Source: Moraxellaceae bacterium (GTDB lineage: Bacteria; Pseudomonadota; Gammaproteobacteria; Pseudomonadales; Moraxellaceae). Taken from it: 64,000 bases of DNA. Shown piece by piece: positions 1 to 8,298 of the stretch (position 1 is its first letter; the number at the start of each line of letters is the position of its first letter). Location: assembly GCA_029267635.1 (NCBI GenBank), contig JAJUIK010000006.1, positions 1 through 64,000 on the forward strand, given 5' to 3'. Under the pieces are notes generated by a model. It had not been told where the DNA came from, did no database searches, and saw only the letters and a list, made by a program, of their open reading frames with translations. A program made the translations under genes and the position numbers.

Positions 1-93
1 AACCACCTGATCCCTTCCCGAACTCAGAAGTGAAACCTCTTCGCGCTGATGGTAGTGTGGGGTTGCCCATGTGAGAGTAAGTCATCGCCAGCT
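1..93 (+). rRNA. rrf: 5S ribosomal RNA, 3' part
   Basis: The window opens inside a 5S rRNA gene. The run from the GATCCC / CCGAACTCAGAAGTGAAAC segment to the final ATCGCCAGCT is typical of gammaproteobacterial 5S. The 5' end lies outside the window, so this is the distal end of an rRNA operon read on the plus strand. A strong terminator follows directly. Confidence 0.93.
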
Positions 94-102
94 CATTATT
101 CT

Positions 103-139
103 AAACCCCCCTCAGAAAAACCTGAGGGGGGTTTTTCTT
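103..139 (+). terminator. rRNA operon intrinsic terminator
   Basis: A perfect stem of C6-TCAG against CTGA-G6 with a six-base A-rich loop is followed by a T-run. It lies about ten bases after the 5S end and terminates the rRNA operon. Confidence 0.93.
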
Positions 140-362
140 TGCGGGAAATGAAAAGATAAATTAGGACGAAATAAAAATTTATTTCATATTGAAAAATTAG
201 ACTTCAAGCTATCTTTAGTCGTATTGAGATAACATTCCATTAATAACTATAGAATATTTATAATAATTAAATTTTGATTCATTTTTTAATTGGGTTTTTT
301 ACATTAAATTTATTTAAAAATATCTAATTTTTAGGCTCATTAATCTGGTTAAAATTATAAAA

Positions 363-398
363 ATACCTACAAGGTATAAAATTATATTTTAAAGGTAT
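363..398 (+). promoter_or_regulatory. Paired LysR-type (BenM/CatM-like) operator sites
   Basis: Positions 363-377 read ATAC-N7-GTAT exactly, the consensus published for the Acinetobacter LysR regulators BenM and CatM. A second, imperfect site (ATAT-N7-GTAT) lies at 384-398, with its GTAT half 21 bp (two helical turns) downstream of the first. This matches the site 1/site 2 layout used by BenM/CatM tetramers. The sites lie about 70-105 bp upstream of the transporter start at 469; a weak TTGGAT -35-like hexamer follows at 398-403. The rest of 140-468 is AT-rich with no gene. Regulator identity is inferred. Confidence 0.6.
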
Positions 399-468
399 TG
401 GATGATGTGAAGCTGTTCGCACATTGTAAGACAAAATAAAAACTCTCACAAATAGGAGGTGAGTACAT

Positions 469-1833
469 ATGACAGCGCAAACAATAAATGTAAATGCTGT
501 AATCGATAAGGCAAAATTTACACCCTTTCATTTGAGTGTCGTTCTTTGGTGCTTAATGATTATTATTTTTGACGGCTATGATCTCATTATTTATGGTGTA
601 GCACTACCGCTGTTAATGGAAGAATGGGCATTATCCTCGGTTCAGGCGGGTATGTTGGCCAGTGCAGCCTTGTGTGGCATGATGTTTGGTGCCATGACCT
701 TTGGGATGTTGGCAGATAAAATTGGCCGTAAAAACGTTATTCTGATTTGTGTAACGTTATTTAGTGGCTTTACTTTCTTGGGGTCTTTTGCTTCAGGTCC
801 GGTAGAGTTTGGTATTTTACGTTTTATCGCAGGCTTAGGGATCGGTGGGGTAATGCCTAACCTGGTTGCCTTAACCTCTGAATATGCGCCTAAAAAGATG
901 CGTGCAACACTGGTTGCCATCATGTTTAGTGGTTATGCAGTTGGAGGAATTCTATCTGCATTGTTAGGTAAATTGCTGGTGGCTGATTATGGCTGGCAAA
1001 TTATGTTTAATATCGCAGGTATTCCATTGCTGCTTTTGCCGATCATCTGGAAGTTTCTGCCAGAGTCTTTAACCTATTTAGTAAAGAAAGATCATGCTGA
1101 AAAAGCCCGTAGCATTTTCCAGAAAATCACGCCCGAACACGTAATTTCAGCAAATACGAAACTGGTCTTAAATGAAGAACAAACCCCTGCGGGTGCTCCA
1201 GTAAAAGCATTGTTCCAAAATGGTCGTGCATTGAGTACCTTGCTGTTCTGGGCATCTTTCTTCATGTGCTTGTTAATCGTGTATGCGTTGGGCAGTTGGC
1301 TACCAAAACTGATGATCGCCGCAGGTTATTCGTTGGGTACAAGCTTGTCATTCTTGCTTGCCTTGAATGTAGGCGCAATGCTAGGGGCTATCGGTGGTGG
1401 TATTTTGGCGGACAAATTCCATCTTAAGCCGGTGATTATTACCATGCTGATCGCGGGTGCACTTGCATTGGTTGGTTTAGGATTCAACTCTCCTCAGCCT
1501 GTACTGTACTTCTTGGTGGCGATTGCGGGCGCAGCAAGTATTGGTTCACAAATTCTACTATATAGTTATGTTGCACAATTCTATCCACTCAGTGTGCGTT
1601 CTACAGGGATTGGCTGGGCTTCTGCCGTTGGTCGTATTGGTGCGATTGTCGGCCCAGTATTAACCGGTGCCTTACTTGCGATGAAATTGCCGCATCAGAT
1701 GAATTTTCTTGCGATTGCAATTCCATGTATCTTGGGTGCAGCAGCGGTGATTTTGATCAAGCGTAAAGCATTTGAGGATGAAAAAGCACCAGTCGTACAG
1801 CCACATGTGGTTGGCTATTCGGCTGAAAAATAA
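469..1833 (+). CDS. Aromatic acid:H+ symporter, MFS (BenK/PcaK-like)
   Basis: A 454-residue inner-membrane major facilitator with about twelve hydrophobic segments. The N-terminus carries the family signature of the aromatic acid/H+ symporters: a DGYDLIIYG motif in the first membrane segment (about residues 36-44), followed by a GxLADKIGRK loop between segments 2 and 3. These proteins import benzoate, 4-hydroxybenzoate, muconate or related acids with protons. The ATG at 469 follows a near-perfect AGGAGGT at 454-460. The LysR-type sites upstream point to a benzoate/muconate substrate and a BenK- or MucK-like role, but the substrate cannot be fixed from sequence. The gene stands alone, with its own terminator downstream. 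Confidence 0.85.
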   Translation: MTAQTINVNAVIDKAKFTPFHLSVVLWCLMIIIFDGYDLIIYGVALPLLMEEWALSSVQAGMLASAALCGMMFGAMTFGMLADKIGRKNVILICVTLFSGFTFLGSFASGPVEFGILRFIAGLGIGGVMPNLVALTSEYAPKKMRATLVAIMFSGYAVGGILSALLGKLLVADYGWQIMFNIAGIPLLLLPIIWKFLPESLTYLVKKDHAEKARSIFQKITPEHVISANTKLVLNEEQTPAGAPVKALFQNGRALSTLLFWASFFMCLLIVYALGSWLPKLMIAAGYSLGTSLSFLLALNVGAMLGAIGGGILADKFHLKPVIITMLIAGALALVGLGFNSPQPVLYFLVAIAGAASIGSQILLYSYVAQFYPLSVRSTGIGWASAVGRIGAIVGPVLTGALLAMKLPHQMNFLAIAIPCILGAAAVILIKRKAFEDEKAPVVQPHVVGYSAEK

Positions 1834-1851
1834 GTCTCTTCAGTAGACTAC

Positions 1852-1878
1852 AAAAACCAGTCATCATGACTGGTTTTT
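1852..1878 (+). terminator. Intrinsic terminator after the MFS transporter
   Basis: A 12-bp perfect inverted repeat (AAAAACCAGTCA / TGACTGGTTTTT) with a three-base loop, starting 18 bases after the transporter stop. It has A and T flanks and so may act in both directions. Confidence 0.88.
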
Positions 1879-1919
1879 ATTTTTATAAAACATTCATTAT
1901 ATGGAATTTAGTCAAAAAT

Positions 1920-1942
1920 AAAGGCTCCTTGATGGAGCCTTT
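1920..1942 (-). terminator. Intrinsic terminator for the sspAB-side unit
   Basis: AAAGGCTCC / GGAGCCTTT stem with a five-base loop. On the minus strand a T-rich tract follows it. It lies just past the stop of the minus-strand gene at 1958. Confidence 0.8.
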
Positions 1943-1957
1943 GTAGTATTCGTTTTT

Positions 1958-2611
1958 TTAATTGAATAACTGGCTCATCTGGCAATAAAGATAAGCAATG
2001 ATTGCAAGAGCAACCACAGGGGCTAAAATATTCGACCAAGTTGGAGCGGGGGTGACTACTTCGATTGCATCATGTTGTTCGTGGTGTGTGTCAGCCTGGT
2101 GGACCATTTGATTAAACTCCTTCATTGTTTCATCTAATGATAACGTTTCTTGCGTCATCGGTTTAGAGCCGGTCAGTTCAGTTAGTTCATTTGTTGACCA
2201 AACCCAATCTTCTGCCTGGCCGGAGAGATGTTCAATTTGCCCCATGAACAACTCACGTAAGCCATCCTGACCAAAATGAGCAGTGTCATCCAGTTGCTTA
2301 ATTTCTGCCAATTGCAAACTCAACACCTCAGAAATGACATATTCGAGCTGATTCTTATCCAGTGTGGATTGGTTTTTTGGCGTAGTGGTCAGACGTCGTG
2401 CAATTTCCTGCACATATAATTGATCTTGTGACTGAATTTCCTGATACAGGGCATTTTCATCATGTCGCCATAAGCTAATCAGTTTACCCAAGGTTAGAGC
2501 ATTGATTTCTGTAAGATAGTGTTGTTGCTGTTCGGCTGGGTAGGAGCTGAAGAGCTGAGGCTTTTGGATTGCAATCTGCTCAGCAAAATATTGTACTAAA
2601 TCAAAAGCCAT
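1958..2611 (-). CDS. Hypothetical protein with C-terminal membrane anchor
   Basis: A 217-residue protein that I do not assign to a named family. The first about 190 residues are soluble, acidic and largely helical (many Glu/Gln/Leu). A Pro-rich hinge then leads to a single hydrophobic segment at about residues 195-213 ending in a short polar tail, so it looks tail-anchored. It is last in the run sspA-sspB-this gene, 19 bp after sspB, and is followed by a terminator, so co-transcription with sspAB is likely. Function unknown. Confidence 0.7.
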   Translation of the reverse strand: MAFDLVQYFAEQIAIQKPQLFSSYPAEQQQHYLTEINALTLGKLISLWRHDENALYQEIQSQDQLYVQEIARRLTTTPKNQSTLDKNQLEYVISEVLSLQLAEIKQLDDTAHFGQDGLRELFMGQIEHLSGQAEDWVWSTNELTELTGSKPMTQETLSLDETMKEFNQMVHQADTHHEQHDAIEVVTPAPTWSNILAPVVALAIIAYLYCQMSQLFN

Positions 2612-2630
2612 CCTCTACTCCATCATTATT

Positions 2631-3059
2631 TTAATCTAGGATTCTTAAACTTGGTTTTTTCTTGGGTGTTTTTGCTTCTTCGGGTGTGTCTGATTCTAAA
2701 GTATTTTCTATCGGATTGATATTGGCATATTCTTCCGGATCAAAAAACAGGCCCTGACCATTTTCGCGGGCATAAAGGCCTAAAACTGCCTGGATTGGTA
2801 CATAAATATCACGGGCCACACCGCCAAAACGGGCGGAAAAGCTGATGGATTCATTACTCATCTGGAATTGATGTACGGCATGCGGCACGATATTTAATAC
2901 AATCTGGCCATCTTTGATAAATTGTTCCGGCACCATGGTATGTGGTTGAGTGGCATCGACCAGTAAATAAGGCGTCAGTTGATTGTCGCAAATCCATTCA
3001 TAGATTGCGCGTGCTAGATAGGGGCGGGTTGGGCTTAAATTCAATTCTTGTTCAGACAT
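2631..3059 (-). CDS. sspB: Stringent starvation protein B, ClpXP adaptor
   Basis: SspB binds ssrA-tagged and other substrates and delivers them to ClpXP. The N-terminal fold is recognisable from the PTRPYLARAIYEW start and the central SFSARFGGVARDIYVP strand region (about residues 70-90). The C-terminus ends in a basic/hydrophobic tail (KPSLRILD) like the ClpX-docking tail of the family. I chose the ATG at 3059. A TTG at 3071 would add four residues but would begin right at the sspA stop; a GAG lies a few bases before the ATG. It directly follows sspA, as in E. coli. Confidence 0.9.
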   Translation of the reverse strand: MSEQELNLSPTRPYLARAIYEWICDNQLTPYLLVDATQPHTMVPEQFIKDGQIVLNIVPHAVHQFQMSNESISFSARFGGVARDIYVPIQAVLGLYARENGQGLFFDPEEYANINPIENTLESDTPEEAKTPKKKPSLRILD

Positions 3060-3071
3060 AATACTACTCAA

Positions 3072-3722
3072 TTAATGTACTAAAAATTCACTATAACGGT
3101 TCTTTTCTTGCATGGTCATGGATTTGATAAATGCGGGGCGGCTAAAAATACGTTGGCAATAGAGCAGCAGCGGCCGGCATTGCTGTACAGGCAAGTCAAT
3201 GCCCATCTGTTTTAACCGTAAAAAAATCGGTGCCAGCATACAATCTAAAATTGTAAATGTTTCCGACATGAAATAAGGATAGTGCTGAAATAATGGGGTC
3301 AGTGAAATCAGTGTGTCACGCAATTCTTTTTGTGCCCGAGTCTTGGCCTGTTCATCCATGCTGTCGGGATGTTTCAGCATAATATCTGCAAGACGCAGCC
3401 AGTCCTGTTCCAGACGCCAGATATATTGGCGCTGTTCTGCACGTGATGCAGGCGCATCAGCATAGAGTTTGTTTTGTCGGTAACGGTCATCAATATATTC
3501 GGAGATGATGACGGTATTAAACAGTTTCAGGTCCTGTTCGACCAGCATGGGTAACTGATTGTAGGGGTTTAGACTGGCCAGATCTTCATCTTCGTGATCT
3601 ACCAGAACCAGATGATATTTGATTTGCTTTTCGGCGAGCAGGAAGCGGATCCAGTGCGATCGGAAGTCATCTGCATGGCTATAGAGTGTGATTCCTTGCA
3701 CGGGGGTATTTTCTAAAGACAT
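3072..3722 (-). CDS. sspA: Stringent starvation protein A (GST fold)
   Basis: A 216-residue protein of glutathione-S-transferase fold. SspA binds RNA polymerase and affects stationary-phase and stress transcription; it is not an active transferase. Visible features are the N-terminal thioredoxin-like part with NPYNQLPMLVEQDL (about residues 52-65), the family PxLVE and ISEYIDDRY motifs, and the helical C-terminal domain. It sits after rplM-rpsI, as in E. coli, separated by a terminator, so it may have its own promoter in 3723-3830. Confidence 0.93.
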   Translation of the reverse strand: MSLENTPVQGITLYSHADDFRSHWIRFLLAEKQIKYHLVLVDHEDEDLASLNPYNQLPMLVEQDLKLFNTVIISEYIDDRYRQNKLYADAPASRAEQRQYIWRLEQDWLRLADIMLKHPDSMDEQAKTRAQKELRDTLISLTPLFQHYPYFMSETFTILDCMLAPIFLRLKQMGIDLPVQQCRPLLLYCQRIFSRPAFIKSMTMQEKNRYSEFLVH

Positions 3723-3826
3723 AAACCAAGACTAAGCCGAAAATCAGGCATCTAGGATACTAAAAATCATCCGGAAAATCATTAGGGATTGATGGGAAGG
3801 GAGATGAGCTAGATAGTGGATAGCCA

Positions 3827-3860
3827 TAAAAAAAGCCTTGGAGAAACCAAGGCTTTTTTG
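3827..3860 (-). terminator. Terminator after rplM-rpsI
   Basis: AAAAGCCTTGG / CCAAGGCTTTT stem (3831-3857) with a five-base loop, A-run on one side and T-run on the other. It lies 20 bases past the rpsI stop. It should end most rplM-rpsI transcripts before sspA. Confidence 0.88.
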
Positions 3861-3878
3861 TCCGATTCGGTAAACGAA

Positions 3879-4265
3879 TTAACGTTTAGAGAATTGAGGA
3901 CGTTTACGTGCTTTACGTAAACCAAGTTTCTTACGTTCAACTTCACGAGCATCACGAGTAACGAAACCAGCTTGACGAAGAGCAGGTTTTAAAGTCTCGT
4001 CAGAAGCGATCAATGCACGAGTGATACCGTGACGGATAGCACCAGCTTGACCACCAATACCACCACCAGCAACAGTGATGTAAAGGTCGTATTTTTCAGT
4101 CGCTTCTAGAAGTTCTAAAGGCTGACGAACCACCATACGAGCAGTTTCACGGCCGAAATATTGCTCTAGGGTACGGTTGTTAATAACGAGTTTACCAGTA
4201 CCAGCTGATAAGAAAACACGTGCAGTTGCGGTCTTACGGCGACCTGTACCATAATTAGTTGCCAT
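3879..4265 (-). CDS. rpsI: 30S ribosomal protein S9
   Basis: A 128-residue S9. It shows the N-terminal [15 protein letters not shown] motif and the basic C-terminal tail [15 protein letters not shown], which reaches toward the P-site tRNA. Length and ends match the bacterial family. It follows rplM by 12 bp in the universal L13-S9 operon. Confidence 0.98.
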   Translation of the reverse strand: MATNYGTGRRKTATARVFLSAGTGKLVINNRTLEQYFGRETARMVVRQPLELLEATEKYDLYITVAGGGIGGQAGAIRHGITRALIASDETLKPALRQAGFVTRDAREVERKKLGLRKARKRPQFSKR

Positions 4266-4277
4266 GCGCTTTATCCC

Positions 4278-4706
4278 TTAGATGTCCAAAACTTGTGGCT
4301 GTTGAGCCGCGTGTGGATGTTCGCTACCAGCGTACACTTTCATCTTCTTGATCATTGCATAACCAAGAGGACCTTTTGGCAACATGCCTTTCACAGCGCG
4401 TTGGAAGATTTCTTCAGGTTTGTGAGCAACTAATTTTTCAAAATTAGTTTCTTTTAAACCGCCTGGGAATTCAGTGTGGCGATAGTATTTTTTGTCAAGT
4501 GCTTTGTTACCAGTCACTTGAACTTGCTCAGCATTGATTACAACGATGTAGTCACCGGTGTCAACGTGAGGAGTATAAGAAGTCTTGTGCTTACCGCGTA
4601 AACGACGAGCGATTTCAGTCGCTAAACGACCAAGAGTTTTGCCAGAAGCATCAACAACATACCAGTCGTGTTGTACTTCAGCTGGCTTCGCGCTGAGAGT
4701 TTTCAT
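4278..4706 (-). CDS. rplM: 50S ribosomal protein L13
   Basis: A 142-residue L13, with the family motifs [16 protein letters not shown] (about residues 16-31), [19 protein letters not shown], and the C-terminal [22 protein letters not shown]. It is the first gene of the rplM-rpsI operon. The mRNA leader carries a perfect hairpin close to the start, which could be the L13 feedback site described for gammaproteobacteria. Confidence 0.98.
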   Translation of the reverse strand: MKTLSAKPAEVQHDWYVVDASGKTLGRLATEIARRLRGKHKTSYTPHVDTGDYIVVINAEQVQVTGNKALDKKYYRHTEFPGGLKETNFEKLVAHKPEEIFQRAVKGMLPKGPLGYAMIKKMKVYAGSEHPHAAQQPQVLDI

Positions 4707-4729
4707 TCAACCACTACCTATTATAGTTG

Positions 4730-4754
4730 GTTTGGACAAGGAAACAGTCCAAAC
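4730..4754 (-). promoter_or_regulatory. rplM leader hairpin, possible L13 autoregulatory site
   Basis: A perfect 8-bp inverted repeat (GTTTGGAC / GTCCAAAC) with a nine-base loop lies 23 bases upstream of the rplM ATG in the transcribed leader. No U-run follows it on the rplM strand, so it is not a terminator. A second inverted repeat (TCTACC / GGTAGA) lies further upstream at 4774-4793. Autogenous repression by L13 through a leader stem-loop is established in gammaproteobacteria; applying it here is inference. Confidence 0.5.
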
Positions 4755-4925
4755 AAAAAGGAGAGCGAATTCTACCCGATAATCGGTAGAATCACAACGA
4801 AAAAATAATATTTTCAGGTGAGCAATTATAAAAGTCCTGGTCTATAAAAGGAAGCCATTCAGCGCCGCATTCTTTTCTATTCAGCCGTATAATAAAACGG
4901 TCTACACAATTCACGGAATTATGTC

Positions 4926-5894
4926 GTGCTGCCACTTTATGTTACTAGCGGGGAACCGGCCGGGATCGGTCCGGATATTTGTTTGAGCCTGGCACAACGT
5001 GTCGATGAACGCCCGATCGTGGTATTGGCAGACCGGGACTTGCTGCAAGCGCGTGCGGCACAATTGGGTTTGAACGTTGAACTGATCGATTATACTGGAC
5101 AGACTGAATCTGCAGCAGAGGGTGCTTTATATGTTGAGCATGTCGCGCTGGCTCAGTCCGTTCAAGCTGGGGTATTAAATGCTGCAAATGCCGCTTATGT
5201 ATTAGAACAGCTGCGTCGTTCGGCAGACTATGCCATGTCCGGAAAAAGTGTCGGGGTGGCAACAGCACCGGTACAAAAATCGGTGATCAATGAGGCAGGA
5301 ATCGCCTTTAGTGGTCATACCGAGTATTACCAGGAATTTGCCGGTGTGCCGCGTGTGGTCATGATGCTTGCCACCAAAACCTTACGTGTCGCCCTGGCTA
5401 CGACGCATTTAGCATTGCGTGAAGTACCGGATGCAATTACACCTGAACGTCTGCATCAGGTGATTGATATTTTGCTGCATGATTTAACCTCTAAATTCAA
5501 AATTGTCCAACCTCGCATTCTGGTCTGTGGGCTGAATCCCCATGCTGGAGAAGATGGTTATCTTGGACGTGAAGAAATTGAGGTCATCAATCCGGTGTTG
5601 GAAACGTATCGTAACCAAGGCGTGCAGATGAGTCTCAGTTTGCCGGCAGATACGCTATTTACCCCGGAAAATCTAAAACATGCCGATGCGGTATTGGCGA
5701 TGTACCATGATCAGGGCTTACCTGTGTTAAAATCACAGGGTTTTGGTGAAGCCATCAATATTACGCTCGGTTTACCGTTTATTCGGACATCCGTCGATCA
5801 TGGCACGGCGCTCTCCCTGGCCGGTACAGGACAGGCCAAAAGTTCCAGCCTGAATGTGGCTGTGGATTTGGCTTTGGATCTTGCCCGTCATTAA
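4926..5894 (+). CDS. pdxA: 4-hydroxythreonine-4-phosphate dehydrogenase
   Basis: PdxA oxidises 4-phosphohydroxy-threonine with NAD in pyridoxal phosphate synthesis. The 322-residue protein starts with the family motif PLYVTSGEPAGIGPDI and carries FSGHTEYYQEF (about 119-129), CGLNPHAGEDGYLGREE (about 200-216) and MYHDQGLPVLK near 260, which include metal- and phosphate-binding residues. The start is a GTG; the ATG at 4921 is out of frame. It is the first gene of pdxA-ksgA-apaH, with ksgA 20 bp downstream. Confidence 0.96.
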   Translation: MLPLYVTSGEPAGIGPDICLSLAQRVDERPIVVLADRDLLQARAAQLGLNVELIDYTGQTESAAEGALYVEHVALAQSVQAGVLNAANAAYVLEQLRRSADYAMSGKSVGVATAPVQKSVINEAGIAFSGHTEYYQEFAGVPRVVMMLATKTLRVALATTHLALREVPDAITPERLHQVIDILLHDLTSKFKIVQPRILVCGLNPHAGEDGYLGREEIEVINPVLETYRNQGVQMSLSLPADTLFTPENLKHADAVLAMYHDQGLPVLKSQGFGEAINITLGLPFIRTSVDHGTALSLAGTGQAKSSSLNVAVDLALDLARH

Positions 5895-5914
5895 TTTCAG
5901 GTTGGAAATGTTGT

Positions 5915-6727
5915 ATGTATCAAATTAATGCCCTAAACCCTAAAGATGAAGGGCATCAAGCTCGAAAACGTTTTGGCCAGAACTTTTTGCATGACCAGCG
6001 GGTGATCGCCAAAATCGTACGTTCGGTGAACCCTCGTCCGGGTGATAATGTGGTGGAAATTGGTCCGGGTCTGGCAGCTTTAACCTCACCTTTGATTGGT
6101 GAGTGTGATGCCTTGACCGTCATTGAATTAGACCGTGATTTGGCTGCAGGCTTGCCGGGTCGTGTGCCACATCCAGAACGCTTGACCATCGTGGAAAGTG
6201 ATGCCCTAAAATATGACTTTACTGAGTTATTCCAAGAAGGTCGTCCACTGCGTGTCGTGGGGAATTTGCCATATAACATTTCGACACCTTTATTGTTCCA
6301 TCTCTTGGAATTTGGCGACAAAGTACAAGACATGCATTTCATGTTGCAAAAAGAAGTCGTTGACCGCATCACTGCCTCACCCAATACCAAAGAATATGGC
6401 CGTTTGTCGGTGATGATTCAGTATTACTGCCAGCCAACCTTTTTGTTTGAAGTACCACCAGGTTCCTTTAATCCACCGCCGAAAGTGACCAGCGCGGTGT
6501 TCCGCTTGGTGCCGCATAAAGTGAAACCGATTGTGGCGAAAAATGAAAAAGCCCTGGCTCGTCTGGTGGCGCATGTGTTTACCCAGCGCCGCAAGACGTT
6601 GCGTAACAGCCTAAAAGGGATGCTAGTGGAAGATGGCTTTGAGAAAGCGGGTGTGGATCCGATGGCACGCCCAGAAACCTTGAGCCTGGCACAATTTGTC
6701 GCACTTTCTGACCAGATGGTGGCTTAA
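5915..6727 (+). CDS. ksgA: 16S rRNA dimethyladenosine methyltransferase
   Basis: KsgA (RsmA) dimethylates two adjacent adenines in the terminal helix of 16S rRNA during 30S maturation. The 270-residue protein has KRFGQNFLHD (about 18-27), the SAM motif VVEIGPGLAALT (46-57) and the catalytic NLPYNIS (117-123), then the FNPPPKVTSAV segment and the C-terminal helical domain with QRRKTLRNSL. It sits between pdxA and apaH, as in many gammaproteobacteria. Confidence 0.97.
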   Translation: MYQINALNPKDEGHQARKRFGQNFLHDQRVIAKIVRSVNPRPGDNVVEIGPGLAALTSPLIGECDALTVIELDRDLAAGLPGRVPHPERLTIVESDALKYDFTELFQEGRPLRVVGNLPYNISTPLLFHLLEFGDKVQDMHFMLQKEVVDRITASPNTKEYGRLSVMIQYYCQPTFLFEVPPGSFNPPPKVTSAVFRLVPHKVKPIVAKNEKALARLVAHVFTQRRKTLRNSLKGMLVEDGFEKAGVDPMARPETLSLAQFVALSDQMVA

Positions 6728-6731
6728 AAAC

Positions 6732-7577
6732 ATGGCAAGACGTTATAACTATGTGATCGGGGATTTGCAGGGCTGTTTTGAGGCTTTAAAAGCCTTGCTA
6801 AAAGAAATCCGTTTTGATCCCGCTCAAGACTTTCTCTGGTTTGCTGGGGATTTGGTCGCGCGTGGGGAAAATTCACTCGGTGCTTTGCGTTTTGTCAAAA
6901 AACTCTCGGAACAAGGCGCCGCAGCAACGGTGCTTGGCAATCACGACCTGACCCTGATTGCCTGTGCCCGCGGTTTGAAAAATATCAAAGATAAAGACAA
7001 TACCCGCGAGGTGATTGATGCGATTGACAGTGATGAATTGATCGACTGGTTACGTCGTCAACCTTTATGCTTGTTTCCGAAAGACAACGTGATTCTGACC
7101 CATGCCGGTGTGCCGAGTATCTGGACCGCGGATCAGGCAGCGGAACTGGCACGTGAAGTCCAGCAGCATATCGGGCATGAAGATTTATCGGTTTTAGACC
7201 ATTTCTTGCTGGAAATGTACGGTTCACAACCGAATGTCTGGGCACATAACCTGGAAGGCAATGAACGTTTACGGGTGATTACCAACTATTTGACCCGCAT
7301 GCGTTTAACCGATGCGGCAGGTCGTCTGGAGTTCAGCTTTAAAGAATCACTGGATGACCCAATGCCGGAAGGTTTTCAGCCTTGGTTCGAGTTCGACAAT
7401 GAGGCTGCTAAAACCCATCAGCTGGTATTTGGCCATTGGGCTGCGCTGGAAGGCAAAACCATTAATGAGCAAATCCAGAATGTCGATGGTGGCTGTGTTT
7501 GGGGCAAGGAGCTGATTGCATACCGTCTGGAAGATCAGGAACTTTTCCGGGTAGAGAATCCGCTAGCTGCGTTTTGA
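6732..7577 (+). CDS. apaH: Bis(5'-nucleosyl)-tetraphosphatase, symmetrical
   Basis: ApaH hydrolyses Ap4A to two ADP. It is a metallophosphoesterase with the expected metal motifs GDLQG (about residues 10-14), GDLVARG (about 39-45) and GNHD (about 70-73), plus LTHAGVP further on. I start it at the ATG at 6732, four bases after the ksgA stop, giving 281 residues; an upstream TTG would overlap ksgA and adds no conserved sequence. The apaG gene usual between ksgA and apaH is absent. Confidence 0.95.
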   Translation: MARRYNYVIGDLQGCFEALKALLKEIRFDPAQDFLWFAGDLVARGENSLGALRFVKKLSEQGAAATVLGNHDLTLIACARGLKNIKDKDNTREVIDAIDSDELIDWLRRQPLCLFPKDNVILTHAGVPSIWTADQAAELAREVQQHIGHEDLSVLDHFLLEMYGSQPNVWAHNLEGNERLRVITNYLTRMRLTDAAGRLEFSFKESLDDPMPEGFQPWFEFDNEAAKTHQLVFGHWAALEGKTINEQIQNVDGGCVWGKELIAYRLEDQELFRVENPLAAF

Positions 7578-7591
7578 CTGATGAAAAAAAT

Positions 7592-7620
7592 AAAAAACCG
7601 TTGCTGAGCAACGGTTTTTT
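7592..7620. terminator. Bidirectional terminator between apaH and lrgB
   Basis: A 13-bp perfect inverted repeat (AAAAAACCGTTGC / GCAACGGTTTTTT) with loop TGA, placed between two convergent genes. The A-run and T-run on either side let it serve both. Confidence 0.92.
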
Positions 7621-8288
7621 TATCCCAGTGAGAGCATAAAGGTCGGCAGCCAGATGGCGGTGAATACCCCATTCAGCGCCATACCGAAAGCGGCATAACG
7701 TCCGGCGACAGCTCCGCGTTGCCAGGCTTGGGCAGTGCCGATGGCATGGGCAGCCAGACCTAGCGCCAAGCCAGATGCCCGTTCATCATTGATATGACGT
7801 AAAATCCACGGTGAAAACGCCGCGCCAATCACACCAGATAAAATCACAATCAAGGTCACCATCGCCAAAGGCGCATGCAACAAGGTGGCGATATTAATGG
7901 CAATCGGGGTAGTCACTGCACGGGTCGCAAAGGCCAAGATGGTGGACTCTGACATATGCAGCAGATAAGCCAGTCCCATCGGCAGGGCAACTGCACTGAT
8001 ACTGGCAAAGACCAGAATGCCAGCCATGGCTTTAAGCGGCAAATCATCATAACGCATGGCGGCAAGAGGAATCGCTAATGCCACCGTGACATAACCGAGC
8101 AGACGATTGAACAGCGGATTGACCTGATCCATATAGCGTTGATAAGGAATCCCCAATAATGCCAAGGCCAGAATGACCAGAATCATGGCAATTACAATCA
8201 GCGGAATTTGGGGGAATTTACGGTTGATTGGTTTGGCCAGCAGATAACATACCAAGGTGATGAGAAAACCAGAAAAAATCGTCAACAT
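7620..8288 (-). CDS. LrgB/CidB-family membrane protein
   Basis: A member of the LrgB family, partner of the holin-like LrgA/CidA proteins linked to murein hydrolase export and, in some bacteria, small-molecule transport. The protein is almost entirely hydrophobic with several membrane segments. The first, IFSGFLITLVCYLLAKPINR, and the later FATRAVTTPIAINIA segment are typical of the family. The likely start is the ATG at 8288 (222 residues), ten bases after the upstream lrgA-like stop; an in-frame upstream start would overlap that gene. The stop abuts the convergent terminator. Confidence 0.88.
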   Translation of the reverse strand: MLTIFSGFLITLVCYLLAKPINRKFPQIPLIVIAMILVILALALLGIPYQRYMDQVNPLFNRLLGYVTVALAIPLAAMRYDDLPLKAMAGILVFASISAVALPMGLAYLLHMSESTILAFATRAVTTPIAINIATLLHAPLAMVTLIVILSGVIGAAFSPWILRHINDERASGLALGLAAHAIGTAQAWQRGAVAGRYAAFGMALNGVFTAIWLPTFMLSLG

Positions 8289-8298
8289 ATCTGTTTTC

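Noticed and set aside
3060-3071. TTG start for sspB at 3071
   Set aside because: It abuts the sspA stop and adds four unconserved residues; the ATG at 3059 is better.
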